Part shown: positions 35,767 through 44,438 of the stretch, in pieces
How the letters are laid out: every line of letters starts with the position of its first letter
Position numbering within the stretch: the first letter of the stretch is position 1
NCBI RefSeq assembly: GCF_017310505.1
Contig: NZ_CP065957.1
Span: forward strand, 124,001 to 188,000
Direction: 5' to 3'
DNA length: 64,000 nucleotides
DNA from: Methylacidiphilum caldifontis
GTDB lineage: Bacteria; Verrucomicrobiota; Verrucomicrobiia; Methylacidiphilales; Methylacidiphilaceae
Notes under the pieces: generated by a model
What the model saw: the letters and a program-made list of their open reading frames with translations, nothing else
What the model was told of the DNA's origin: nothing
Databases searched by the model: none
Position numbers and translations under genes: made by a program

Positions 35767-36794
35767 GCTTGAGATTTATATCTAAAAAGAATACTTCCCC
35801 ATGTTATACCTGCGCCAAAAGAAACAAGAAGGACAACATCCCCATCTTTAATTCTTTTGGAGGTTATGGCTTCATGAAAAGCGATGGGAATACAGGCTGA
35901 AGAAGTATTGCCATATTTTTCCATGTTTACAAAAAATTTTTCAGCAGGTATATGTAGCCTTTCAGACAATGCTTCGATAATTCGTAAGTTAGCTTGATGG
36001 GGAATAATACAGCTGAGTTGATCGGCAGAAACGCCAGCTTTTTCTAGGCATCTTTTTAAGGATTTTTCCATGGAATCGATCGCCAGTTTAAAGACTTTTT
36101 TACCAACCATATGGATAAAATGAAGCTTATGGTTAATGTTTTGAGAAGTGAGAGGAAGTCTAGAGCCTCCAGCAGGAATGAAGAGAATTTGCCAATGAGA
36201 GCCGTCCGCTCCAATGTCAAAAGAAAGCTGGCAATCCTTATTTTTATTATTTGAGATAATGAGAGCACCCGCACCATCCCCAAATAAAACACAAGTATTT
36301 CTATCTTCCCAGTTTACAATGGATGAAAGCTTTTCAGCTCCAACTAAAAGGATGTTTCTTGCGTTTCCAGATGCAATAAATTGGGAAGCGAGTACAAAAC
36401 CATAGATGAACCCAGAACAGGCTGCTTGAATATCAAATGCGGGGATGGTCCGTGCACCGATCTTATGCTGAATATGACATGCAGTGGAAGGAAAGATAGT
36501 GTCGGGAGTTGTTGTTGCCACAATAATAAGATCTAAATCTTCAGCACTTAGCCCAGCATTTTGTAAAGCCATTATGGCAGCCATAGATCCCATTTCAGAT
36601 GGGGTTTCTTTCTCGCCAGCAATTCTTCTTTCTTTAATCCCTGTTCTTTCCGTGATCCATTGATCAGTTGTATTAACCATCTTTTCCAGATCGTAATTGG
36701 TTAACACCCTGGAAGGTAAGTAGATTCCACTGCCCGCAATGGTTACTTCAGGCAATAGGCAAAGAGGAGGTTTTTTGGTCTTCGACAAGTTCAT
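35763..36794 (-). CDS. fabH: 3-oxoacyl-ACP synthase III (KAS III)
   Basis: 343 residues; starts fatty-acid chains by condensing acetyl-CoA with malonyl-ACP. Catalytic Cys in DIQAACSGFIYGF, His in IPHQANLRI and Asn in KYGNTSSACIPIA form the complete triad. About 17 residues longer than usual at the N-terminus, and this extension overlaps the end of plsX by 47 bases; the conserved part begins at VTIAGSGIYLPSR. Downstream of yceD-rpmF-plsX in the widely conserved order. Confidence 0.96.
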   Translation of the reverse strand: MNLSKTKKPPLCLLPEVTIAGSGIYLPSRVLTNYDLEKMVNTTDQWITERTGIKERRIAGEKETPSEMGSMAAIMALQNAGLSAEDLDLIIVATTTPDTIFPSTACHIQHKIGARTIPAFDIQAACSGFIYGFVLASQFIASGNARNILLVGAEKLSSIVNWEDRNTCVLFGDGAGALIISNNKNKDCQLSFDIGADGSHWQILFIPAGGSRLPLTSQNINHKLHFIHMVGKKVFKLAIDSMEKSLKRCLEKAGVSADQLSCIIPHQANLRIIEALSERLHIPAEKFFVNMEKYGNTSSACIPIAFHEAITSKRIKDGDVVLLVSFGAGITWGSILFRYKSQA

Positions 36795-37791
36795 GATGGG
36801 CTTTTATTTCTTCGATAATGATATGATTAACTTTTTGAATCAGAGCTTCTCGGGCAACTTTTATCGCGTTGCAGATTGCTTTAGGGGTCGAAGAACCGTG
36901 AGCAATTATACAGGTTCCTCGAATACCCAAAAGAAGGGCACCTCCATATTCTTCATAATTGGTTTTTTTCTTCACAGAATCAAAAGCTCCTTTAGCCAAA
37001 AGAGCACCAAGAATACGAATAGGATTTTTTGTAAATTCTCTTTTAAGCCAGCGCACAACGGCTGTAGCTACACTTTCTGAAGTCTTTAAGACTACATTTC
37101 CTACAAATCCATCACAGACCACAACATCAACCGGGTTTTCAAAAAGATCTCTTCCCTCGATATTCCCTACAAAATTTAAATGGGTTTTTGACAAGAGCTT
37201 GAAAGCTCCTCTTGTTAATTCATTCCCTTTGATATTTTCTGTCCCTATGCTTAACAGTCCAACCCGTGGATTGGATACCCCAAGGATCTTTTTTGAATAG
37301 ATACTTCCCATTATGGCAAAATCTAGTAGATTTTCAGGCGTAGAATCGATGATTGCCCCAGAGTCTATCAATATAAAAGGGTTCTTTTCAGTAGGGATTA
37401 CACTGGCGATGCCAGCCCTGGAGATCCCTGGTAATGTTTTTAAAAATATGGTCGATGCAGCGACCACTGCTCCCGTGTTACCCGCTGAGACAATAGCTTC
37501 AGCCTTTCCATTTTTTACTAGCTCAACACATCGGCTAATTGAAGAATCCTTTTTATGTCTAACACTGTCAATTGCAGGATCCTCCATGCTAATAACTTGA
37601 GAGGCATGAAGAAATTCCACACGCTGTTCAACAGCGCTCCCTTCTTTTTTATAAAAAATATCTTTTATGATTGGCTCATTACCGACAAGTATAAGTTCTA
37701 TATCTGGAAAACATTTAAGGGCATTGATCGCTCCTATTATAGGAGTGTCAGGAGCAAAATCTCCGCCCATGGCATCAAGAGCGATCTTCAT
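36748..37791 (-). CDS. plsX: Phosphate acyltransferase PlsX
   Basis: 347 residues; makes acyl-phosphate from acyl-ACP for phospholipid synthesis. Begins MKIALDAMGGDFAPD and contains VSAGNTGAVVAA and ALLLGIRGTCIIAHGSS. Sits between rpmF and fabH with an unusually long 47-base overlap with fabH. Confidence 0.97.
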   Translation of the reverse strand: MKIALDAMGGDFAPDTPIIGAINALKCFPDIELILVGNEPIIKDIFYKKEGSAVEQRVEFLHASQVISMEDPAIDSVRHKKDSSISRCVELVKNGKAEAIVSAGNTGAVVAASTIFLKTLPGISRAGIASVIPTEKNPFILIDSGAIIDSTPENLLDFAIMGSIYSKKILGVSNPRVGLLSIGTENIKGNELTRGAFKLLSKTHLNFVGNIEGRDLFENPVDVVVCDGFVGNVVLKTSESVATAVVRWLKREFTKNPIRILGALLAKGAFDSVKKKTNYEEYGGALLLGIRGTCIIAHGSSTPKAICNAIKVAREALIQKVNHIIIEEIKAHHELVEDQKTSSLPIA

Positions 37792-37815
37792 GGGGGATAC
37801 CTCTAAGCATAAGCA

Positions 37816-38007
37816 TTAGGGTTTTTCAGCCGACTTTAAAGTTATGACTTGCCGGTCCTTATACATACCCGTTGTTGGATCTACACGGTGGGACATTATC
37901 CAGTTAGCTGTTTTTTTATTTTTTACAAGTGCTGGAGGTACCCACCGATTAGCCGATTTTCGTGATCTTTTTCTTGATTTTGAACTGATTCTTTTGGGTA
38001 CACCCAT
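37816..38007 (-). CDS. rpmF: 50S ribosomal protein L32
   Basis: 63 residues, basic. MGVPKRISSKSRKRSRKSAN is the L32 opening (family usually MAVPKRRTSKSRKRMRR). The zinc-binding Cys pairs of some L32 forms are absent, so this is the Cys-minus type: positions expected for Cys read ALVKNKKT and HRVDPTTGMY. 24 bases upstream of plsX. Confidence 0.93.
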   Translation of the reverse strand: MGVPKRISSKSRKRSRKSANRWVPPALVKNKKTANWIMSHRVDPTTGMYKDRQVITLKSAEKP

Positions 38008-38082
38008 AGTATTTCCTATTGTTTAAATTTTAATGATTACTATTCATTAAGGGTTTCTTTTATTTTTTGAAAATGAAATAGT

Positions 38083-38535
38083 CTATCTTTTTTTAATTTT
38101 TTCAAGTACTTTCCATATCCCTTCACCATGAAGGGACTTTTCTTCCTCAGGTTCTTTGAAAAGATCTTTTCCAAAACAACCATTGGTCACATCTGGTCCA
38201 CAAAATCCAATCATGGGCAAAGCAAGTAAAATATCTTCTCTAATCCTATCCGATAAATCGATCTCTTCAGGTATTGGGTGATTCAATTGAAATTTAAAAT
38301 GAGGGACTTCAATGGGATATTCGAACCAATTACAACATCTTCCGCATTGAATGAAAATAGATGTCTTTAAGCTTCCATAAACATAGACAGCTTGCTCGTC
38401 TTTATAGGCGACTAGATGAATATGGATAGGGGAAGATTCCTTTATATGGGGTTCTTTTAAATCAAGAATCGAAGAGGGGATATTGCTATCGACAACCAAT
38501 GTTTCCTCTGCAAGAGTAGATGTGAGGATTTTCAT
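38083..38535 (-). CDS. YceD family (DUF177) protein
   Basis: 150 residues; the small protein that precedes rpmF in most bacteria and is implicated in 23S rRNA accumulation in plants and bacteria. QCGRCCNWFEYPI and the late Cys pair (GFCGPDVTNGCFGKDLF) are the family Cys positions. Starts the yceD-rpmF-plsX-fabH operon. Confidence 0.85.
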   Translation of the reverse strand: MKILTSTLAEETLVVDSNIPSSILDLKEPHIKESSPIHIHLVAYKDEQAVYVYGSLKTSIFIQCGRCCNWFEYPIEVPHFKFQLNHPIPEEIDLSDRIREDILLALPMIGFCGPDVTNGCFGKDLFKEPEEEKSLHGEGIWKVLEKIKKR

Positions 38536-38674
38536 AAGTTTAAAAGAAAATTAAATTTCTATGGAATACCAAGAATAAATTCGTGTAAACTATTTCAATA
38601 TAAGGTTTATAAAAGATCTAATAATAATTGATCAATTAAGATAAATAAAATATGATAAAATTGTCATTTCAAGT

Positions 38675-39175
38675 ATGAAATGCATCAAATGTGGAAATAT
38701 GGAGGATAAGGTTATTGACTCCAGACCAATAAAAGAAGGAAAATCTATTCGTAGACGCAGGGAATGTTTGCATTGTGGATATCGGTTTACCACCTATGAA
38801 GAGATCCAGGAAATTGAGCTTTTTGTCCAAAAAAGAAATGGATCAATAGAGCAATTTGATAGGACAAAATTGATGATTGGTATTCAAAAGGCTTTAGAAA
38901 AAAGACCTTTTAGCCAGTCTCAGATCGAAGATTTAGTTGATCAAATTATTGAAGAATGCAGCATGGAAAAATCACCCATTATTCCTTCTTATGTGATTGG
39001 GACAAAAGTCATGAACAAACTGAAACAGATAGATGAGGTGGCTTTTATTCGTTTTGCCTCCGTTTATTGCAAGTTTCATGATGCTAAAGATTTTATGAAT
39101 GTTATATGTGAACTAAAAATGAACGAAAGTCCTTCAAAACCATATTCCTTGCTTGCTCAAGCCTCATCACAATAA
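38675..39175 (+). CDS. nrdR: Transcriptional repressor NrdR
   Basis: 166 residues: N-terminal zinc ribbon MKCIKCGNMEDKVIDSRPIK with the second pair in RRECLHCGYRFTTYEE, then an ATP-cone (VQKRNGSIEQFDRTKLMIGI). Represses ribonucleotide reductase genes in response to dATP/ATP. Followed after 11 bases by the HIT gene; no nrd genes nearby. Confidence 0.96.
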   Translation: MKCIKCGNMEDKVIDSRPIKEGKSIRRRRECLHCGYRFTTYEEIQEIELFVQKRNGSIEQFDRTKLMIGIQKALEKRPFSQSQIEDLVDQIIEECSMEKSPIIPSYVIGTKVMNKLKQIDEVAFIRFASVYCKFHDAKDFMNVICELKMNESPSKPYSLLAQASSQ

Positions 39176-39186
39176 GACAAAAGCCT

Positions 39187-39552
39187 ATGGCCTCTTTGTT
39201 TAGTCAGATTATTTCGCGAAAAATTCCTGCTGATATCATCTATGAGGATGAACATTGTGTCGCTTTTCGCGACATTCATCCTGTAGCCAAGATCCACATT
39301 TTGATTGTTCCTCGAAAGGAAATTCCACGACTCGGAGAAGCAACACAAGCCGATACGTCTCTTTTAGGACATTTGCTTCTGGTCGTAAATAAGATTGCAC
39401 GTCAGCTAGGAATTTTTGATTCGGGTTACAGAATCATCATCAACAACGGTCCGGATGCCGGCGAAAGCATTGCTCATCTCCATTTACATTTGTTAGGAGG
39501 AGAACCCTTGGGATGGGGTCATGGAGGCATGGGGGATGATAAAATAGGCTAG
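39187..39552 (+). CDS. HIT-family hydrolase (HINT type)
   Basis: 121 residues; nucleoside phosphoramidate or dinucleotide hydrolase. MASLFSQIISRKIPADIIYE and DEHCVAFRDIHPVAKIHILI are typical of HINT. Catalytic histidine triad in IAHLHLHLLGGEPLGW. Likely co-transcribed with nrdR. Confidence 0.94.
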   Translation: MASLFSQIISRKIPADIIYEDEHCVAFRDIHPVAKIHILIVPRKEIPRLGEATQADTSLLGHLLLVVNKIARQLGIFDSGYRIIINNGPDAGESIAHLHLHLLGGEPLGWGHGGMGDDKIG

Positions 39553-39678
39553 AATAGTTCAAAAAGAATAATGGAGGAGGGCATGTGCCTGTTGATGTTA
39601 ACTTCTTGAATGGATAATATAATAAAATACAATTTTAACGTTTTTATTTATAAATTTTAGAAAAAGGAGAGTATAACC

Positions 39679-40446
39679 GTGCAGCATGAAGAAGTATTTC
39701 AGACTCCTGAAACATCTGAAGAATTTCAGTTAAGCTTTTTTGCAGATATTAAAAAGGGGTTTTCTCAAATATTCTCAGACCCTTGGTGGTGGATAAAAGT
39801 TTTAATAGGTGGCTTTCTCCTCATTAATCCTTTTTTATTAGCGCTGATCCCTAAAATAGGCTCATCATATGGTGGAGGAAAACTGCCCAGTGCTTTCTTG
39901 GGACTCCTCATTATTAATGTATGCACTTTCTGGTTTCCTCTTGGGTTTACTTTCGAGGTCTTGAGAAGGGCCAAAAATGGTAAACCAAAACAACTTCCAG
40001 AATGGAATCTTTCTCTATTTTGGAACTATGCTAGGGAAGGCGCAGCTAAGCTGACGATCGCTTTGACCACTCTTATATTTCCGGCAATTCTATGGATGGG
40101 CATTGTTTATTACATTTTTATCCAGCTTTTAGGGTTACCCATTGCTTTACTGTCCCTATTTGTTCCTCCCATCTTATGGTTTGTAATTCCTTTTTGTGGT
40201 GTGGCTTGTTGTCGATGGCTTGATGGAGTTAATGTTTTTGATTGTGCTTTAAATTATTCTGAAAACTTCAAACTCTTTTCTTTAGCCAAGGCAGATTATT
40301 TAATTGCTTCCGCTTTCCTCCTTGGAGTAAACGCCCTTACGATGGCCTTTTATTATACGATTCCCTTTGGAGCATTCTTTGGTCTTTGTCTGGTAGATAC
40401 TTGGTTTGGGCCTATTTATACAAAAACTGTAAAAAAAATAAATTGA
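39679..40446 (+). CDS. DUF4013-like membrane protein
   Basis: 255 residues with about six hydrophobic segments (for example FLGLLIINVCTFWFPLGFTF). Residues 45-130 resemble DUF4013 membrane proteins (WWWIKVLIGGFLLINPF, GFTFEVLRRAKNGKPKQLPE). Starts with GTG at 39679 after AAAGGAGAG, a good ribosome binding site. Function unknown. Confidence 0.72.
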   Translation: MQHEEVFQTPETSEEFQLSFFADIKKGFSQIFSDPWWWIKVLIGGFLLINPFLLALIPKIGSSYGGGKLPSAFLGLLIINVCTFWFPLGFTFEVLRRAKNGKPKQLPEWNLSLFWNYAREGAAKLTIALTTLIFPAILWMGIVYYIFIQLLGLPIALLSLFVPPILWFVIPFCGVACCRWLDGVNVFDCALNYSENFKLFSLAKADYLIASAFLLGVNALTMAFYYTIPFGAFFGLCLVDTWFGPIYTKTVKKIN

Positions 40447-40518
40447 CTTCTTTATCTTTAGTTAATTCTCAAAACTAATTTTTAATCCCCTTGATTCTGT
40501 TTCTAAATTTTTTAAGGA

Positions 40519-41727
40519 ATGCAAAACACAGCCGTCATAGCCGATTCGATTTATTTGGATCATCAATCTGCCGCCCCTGTTTTTACAGAAGCCTTTGAAA
40601 TTTTAAAGCAATATTCTGTTGAACCTTTTTCTCCTACAAGCCTTCATCAACGAGGCATCATTTCTAAAAAAGTATTACAGCCAGCCCTAGAAATGATTGC
40701 TGCTTTTTTGGGGTGTGAGGAAAGCGAGTTGGTCTTTACGGGAGGGATTTGGGAAGCTGTTGTTCTTGGAATAGAGGGATTTTGGAGAAAAAACGCATTC
40801 AAAAATAAGCATATTTTAACAACTCCAATTGAACAAAAACCACTTTTGCTCCTTTTAGAGAGGCTCAAAAGAGAAGGGGCTCTTGTTAGCTATCTGCCCG
40901 TAGACAAAGAAGGATTCATCGATCCTCTATCTATTGAACAATTAGCTACTGATCAAACTGTTCTGTGTTGTGTACAGTGGGTTAACCCTGAAATAGGTAC
41001 TGTGCAAAATCTAGAGGCAATTGCTCATGTTTGCTTGAATAAGGGTATAACTTTATTTTGTGATGGTGCTTATGCGGGTGGTTGGATCCCTATTGATTTA
41101 AAACGACACCCTGTTTCTTTTCTCGCTATAAATCCCAATCAGTTTAATGGTCCAAAAGGCATAGGGATACTTTATGTTAAGAAGGGTATTAAAATAGAGC
41201 CGATCATTCCGGGTTTAAGTGGAGATTTTGGTTTTTGGGGGGGAACTGAAAACATTGCCGCAGTTTTGGCTACGGCAAAGGCTGCGGAAATCACTTCTCA
41301 AATATTTAAAGAAAAAGTAGAAAAAATCGGAGAGTTGCAGAAATATCTCTGGAATAACCTGCAAAGCTATATTCCTCTTATCGCCCTCAATGGGCCCAAA
41401 TTAGGTCCCAATCGGTCTGTTCAAAATTTGAATATAAGTCCCGAATATATTGGTGGAGAGTCACAAGTATTGAGTTGTGGTCTAAAAGGGGTTATGATCT
41501 CCAGTGGGCCCAGTTGTGTGGAGAGAAATTTAAGAATTTCTCATGTTTTCAAAGCTCTAGGATTAGGATACAACAGGGCTATGTCGAGTATAAGAATAAG
41601 CTTAGGAACCACGACAACAAAAGAGGAAATAGAAAGGTTTATAAAAATTTATAGCGAGGTAGTCTCTAAACTCAGAGAGATGTCTATAGGGTGGAAAAAA
41701 TTTCTTTCTACAAAAAAGGATCAATGA
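40519..41727 (+). CDS. Cysteine-desulfurase-like protein lacking the PLP lysine
   Basis: 402 residues, colinear over its full length with IscS/NifS. YLDHQSAAPV, WVNPEIGTVQNL, FNGPKGIGILYVKKG and SSIRISLGTTTTKEEIERF match. However the PLP Schiff-base Lys (usual S-x-H-K-x-Y-G-P-K-G) is Gln208 and its neighbour His is Asn207; the PLP-stacking His (TEHKA) is Gln106; and the phosphate-loop ATE is IWE. The catalytic-loop Cys333 (SSGPSC) remains. Classical desulfurase activity is therefore unlikely. The frame is intact and shows no decay. It is coupled by ATGA to the PAP2 gene. Confidence 0.88.
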   Translation: MQNTAVIADSIYLDHQSAAPVFTEAFEILKQYSVEPFSPTSLHQRGIISKKVLQPALEMIAAFLGCEESELVFTGGIWEAVVLGIEGFWRKNAFKNKHILTTPIEQKPLLLLLERLKREGALVSYLPVDKEGFIDPLSIEQLATDQTVLCCVQWVNPEIGTVQNLEAIAHVCLNKGITLFCDGAYAGGWIPIDLKRHPVSFLAINPNQFNGPKGIGILYVKKGIKIEPIIPGLSGDFGFWGGTENIAAVLATAKAAEITSQIFKEKVEKIGELQKYLWNNLQSYIPLIALNGPKLGPNRSVQNLNISPEYIGGESQVLSCGLKGVMISSGPSCVERNLRISHVFKALGLGYNRAMSSIRISLGTTTTKEEIERFIKIYSEVVSKLREMSIGWKKFLSTKKDQ

Positions 41728-42518
41728 AGAAGGAGTTTTTGTATATTTATGAGATATCAAAAGGCAAACTTTTGGGGGCTTGGAACAATTTCAAGGGTTG
41801 GAAAAGTTCTATAAAAATGAGTTTGCCTCTAATATGGCTTCTTTGTATCCTCATCGCTTTTCAGTTTGATATGCAATTTTACAGTTTTTTTTTAATAAAA
41901 GATGGGAAATTTTTACATATTTTAGCAGAAAAAATAAGTTATTGGGGAGACTTTCCCCAAGGCACAATCCCTTTATCCATAGGAATTTATTTAATAGGAT
42001 TACTGTTTAAAAAAAATAGAATAAAGGAAGCAGCCGTAGGATGCTTTTTTTCTGCCTTAATTGCAGGATTCCTTGTGGATATAGCTAGAGATACACTCGG
42101 CCGTCCACGACCCTCTGCTGATGTCAAGGAAACCCTAAAACAGTTAGGTTATATCCCTACGCCTATTGTGAATTTCCATAGAATACATCAAGGAGGTTCT
42201 TTTGTGGATGGTTTTTATGGAATGCACAATTTAAGCATGTTTCATGGTTTTCCTTCTGGACATGCAGCCACTTCTATGGCAACGGCCTCTAGTTTTTTGC
42301 GTAGTTTACCTTCTCTTTGCTATATATTGCTTTTTGGTGCCCTTTTAGTTTGTTGGTCAAGAATGGCATTAGGGAGGCACTATTTTTCGGATGTCATAGC
42401 TGGAGGGCTATTTGGGTTTTTTATAGGTTTTATTTTTAGTGGATCTGAAAATCAGGGTTTGCTCGGTTTTTTACAAAAACCGGAACAAAAGATAAATAAA
42501 ATAACAAATATTTTATAA
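41724..42518 (+). CDS. PAP2-family phosphatase
   Basis: About 264 residues with five or six membrane segments. All three acid-phosphatase motifs are present: RDTLGRPRPSAD, GFPSGHAATSMATA and SRMALGRHYFSDVIAG. Probably dephosphorylates undecaprenyl-diphosphate or another lipid phosphate. ATG at 41724 overlaps the stop of the preceding gene (ATGA). An upstream ATG at 41691 would extend into that gene and is less likely. Confidence 0.9.
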   Translation: MKKEFLYIYEISKGKLLGAWNNFKGWKSSIKMSLPLIWLLCILIAFQFDMQFYSFFLIKDGKFLHILAEKISYWGDFPQGTIPLSIGIYLIGLLFKKNRIKEAAVGCFFSALIAGFLVDIARDTLGRPRPSADVKETLKQLGYIPTPIVNFHRIHQGGSFVDGFYGMHNLSMFHGFPSGHAATSMATASSFLRSLPSLCYILLFGALLVCWSRMALGRHYFSDVIAGGLFGFFIGFIFSGSENQGLLGFLQKPEQKINKITNIL

Positions 42519-42641
42519 AAGGTATAAAAATAGGGGATAAAAAGCTAAATTGGTCAATTGGAAATTGGATTTTTTAATTTTCATGATTTAATTAAAATAT
42601 TTAATCAACAATTTAATTAATAGGACTGGACAGCTAGTTTT

Positions 42642-43853
42642 TCATAAAAAGGAACCTATTTTATTTTTTATTTTCTGGGTGAAAGGATTAGAAATAGCCT
42701 CATAATAGTAGTACCAAATCTGCTCAAAGGTCTTTTTCCAGCTGTATTTTTGATGGATCTTTAAAGCAAGATTTCTTCCTAATTTTTTCAAGTCCAGGGA
42801 TCTGGCTTTATCCACAGCTTCTGCTAAAGCACGGAAATCTTTGCGGTCAGCCCAATATTCCGCAAACTCTTCTTCTGTCAAAGACTCCATGTGCGTTCCT
42901 CGAAAACCTATGACGGGGCATCCGCAGGCTTGGCTTTCGATAGTCACCAGTCCAAAAGTTTCAACTATTCCAGGGTGAATGAAAAGATCTGCAGACCTGT
43001 AAAAATCAGCTAAATCCTTTTTTGAATCGATTTGAGAAATCCAGGAAATTCGAGAGACATTCTTCTTTAGCTTAAGTACATCCTTTCTTAACGGTCCATC
43101 ACCAATAATCAATAACCAGTAATCTTTTTTGGGGGAATGATCTAGAAGGTAAAGAAATGTTTCAAGAAGAAGGTTGATATTTTTTTCTCTAGCTAGCCTA
43201 CCCACGTAAAGCAGCAAAAAAGCATCATCTGGAATTCCTAATTTAAGTCTACAAATTTGGTTATTGGGTGGTCCAGGGGCAAAGGTTTTGATATCAACAC
43301 CTAGGGGAACATGAACCCCATTATTTACTCCCCATTTTCTTAGCAGTTTCAGAAGGGAAAGCGTAGGAACAAAAGTGAGATCAAATTGGCTATAAATTTC
43401 TTCGGCATACCACCGAGAGAGGGAAAAGAAGGCTTTTTCCAGAAATGAATTTTTCCACCCAAAATAGGTACGTACATAGGCATCTGGAAAATGAGAATGA
43501 TAATATCCGACAACGGGAACTTTTAGTTTTTTAGCAGCCCATGAAGCTAACCAAGCGGATTGGTAAGGATCGCCTGCTTCTATGATGTCTGCCTTTAAAT
43601 CGATCAAAAGATCAATTGCTTCTGAAAGGTTTAGTAATACACGGTGCTGCGAATACTGGCTAATAAAAGGAGAACGAATGCTATATATATGGATAGGGGG
43701 GGTGTGAAATGAACAGGTTTTTTTCCCTGGTATAATGAGAAAATGTTCATCTTCTCCCTTTTGACGAATAAACTCCTGTTTTTCGTCAATATACCTTTTA
43801 ACTCCTCCGCTAGGAGCATAAAACTGAGTTATATCGCAAATTCTTATTCCCAT
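42642..43853 (-). CDS. GT4-family glycosyltransferase
   Basis: 403 residues with two Rossmann domains. FYAPSGGVKRYIDEK near the start is the donor/acceptor loop, LLYVGRLAREKNINLLLETF begins the second domain and HPGIVETFGLVTIESQACGC contains the E-x7-E motif of retaining GT-B enzymes. Substrate not predictable; glycolipid or exopolysaccharide synthesis likely. Single gene. Confidence 0.9.
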   Translation of the reverse strand: MGIRICDITQFYAPSGGVKRYIDEKQEFIRQKGEDEHFLIIPGKKTCSFHTPPIHIYSIRSPFISQYSQHRVLLNLSEAIDLLIDLKADIIEAGDPYQSAWLASWAAKKLKVPVVGYYHSHFPDAYVRTYFGWKNSFLEKAFFSLSRWYAEEIYSQFDLTFVPTLSLLKLLRKWGVNNGVHVPLGVDIKTFAPGPPNNQICRLKLGIPDDAFLLLYVGRLAREKNINLLLETFLYLLDHSPKKDYWLLIIGDGPLRKDVLKLKKNVSRISWISQIDSKKDLADFYRSADLFIHPGIVETFGLVTIESQACGCPVIGFRGTHMESLTEEEFAEYWADRKDFRALAEAVDKARSLDLKKLGRNLALKIHQKYSWKKTFEQIWYYYYEAISNPFTQKIKNKIGSFL

Positions 43854-44438
43854 TAGATTGATAATGGAAAGCTCTTAATGTTTTCATTTTTTAGGCATAT
43901 CTTTCATGGATAACAACTTTAAAAAAAGATTTTTATTTAATTTAACCTTAAATTTTTTTTCTTTCTCGTTTTGTTTATATCCTGAATGAAAAGTTTTCTG
44001 TATTGGATAAATTCAGGATTCCCAGGATAAACTCAGTGATGGAGAAGCTCAAAATTGTCAAAAAATAGATGAAAAGAGACAAAAAATCCTTAAATCTGAA
44101 TTATTATCACTGAACAGTGAAAAAATGATAAAAAGGGACGATTTCCGTAAGCCCCATTTTTGACTAATCAAAAAGATATTTGGAAAAGGCTTTTTTATTT
44201 ACCCCATTTCGTTCTAAACCATTTTTAGGGGGAAAGAAAGGATGTAAATCCTTATTTTAACCGTGAAGAGTTTAGGAGATAATCTCAAAGACTTGTCCTG
44301 AAGATAATACTATTGGATCCTTTTAAAATTCAAATTTAGTTTAAAAATTTGAAAAAACTTTGGGCCCTCATACCCTAGAAGAATCATGACAGATAAAGAT
44401 CCTCTTGAGATAAGGGCCCAGTTCTTTTTAATTTTCTT
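43854..44438. other. Intergenic region, about 585 bp
   Basis: Holds the glnA terminator at its right end and otherwise only AT-rich sequence with short repeats of AAAAA/TTTTT; no gene seen. The promoter of the glycosyltransferase must lie in its first 150 bases. Confidence 0.5.
44361..44420 (-). terminator. Probable terminator of glnA
   Basis: Inverted repeat TGGGCCCTCA / TAAGGGCCCA (9 of 10 paired) separated by 40 bases. Read on the minus strand, the second arm is followed by AAAGTTTTTTC. The long loop is atypical, but the stem is strong and lies just beyond the glnA stop. Confidence 0.62.
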
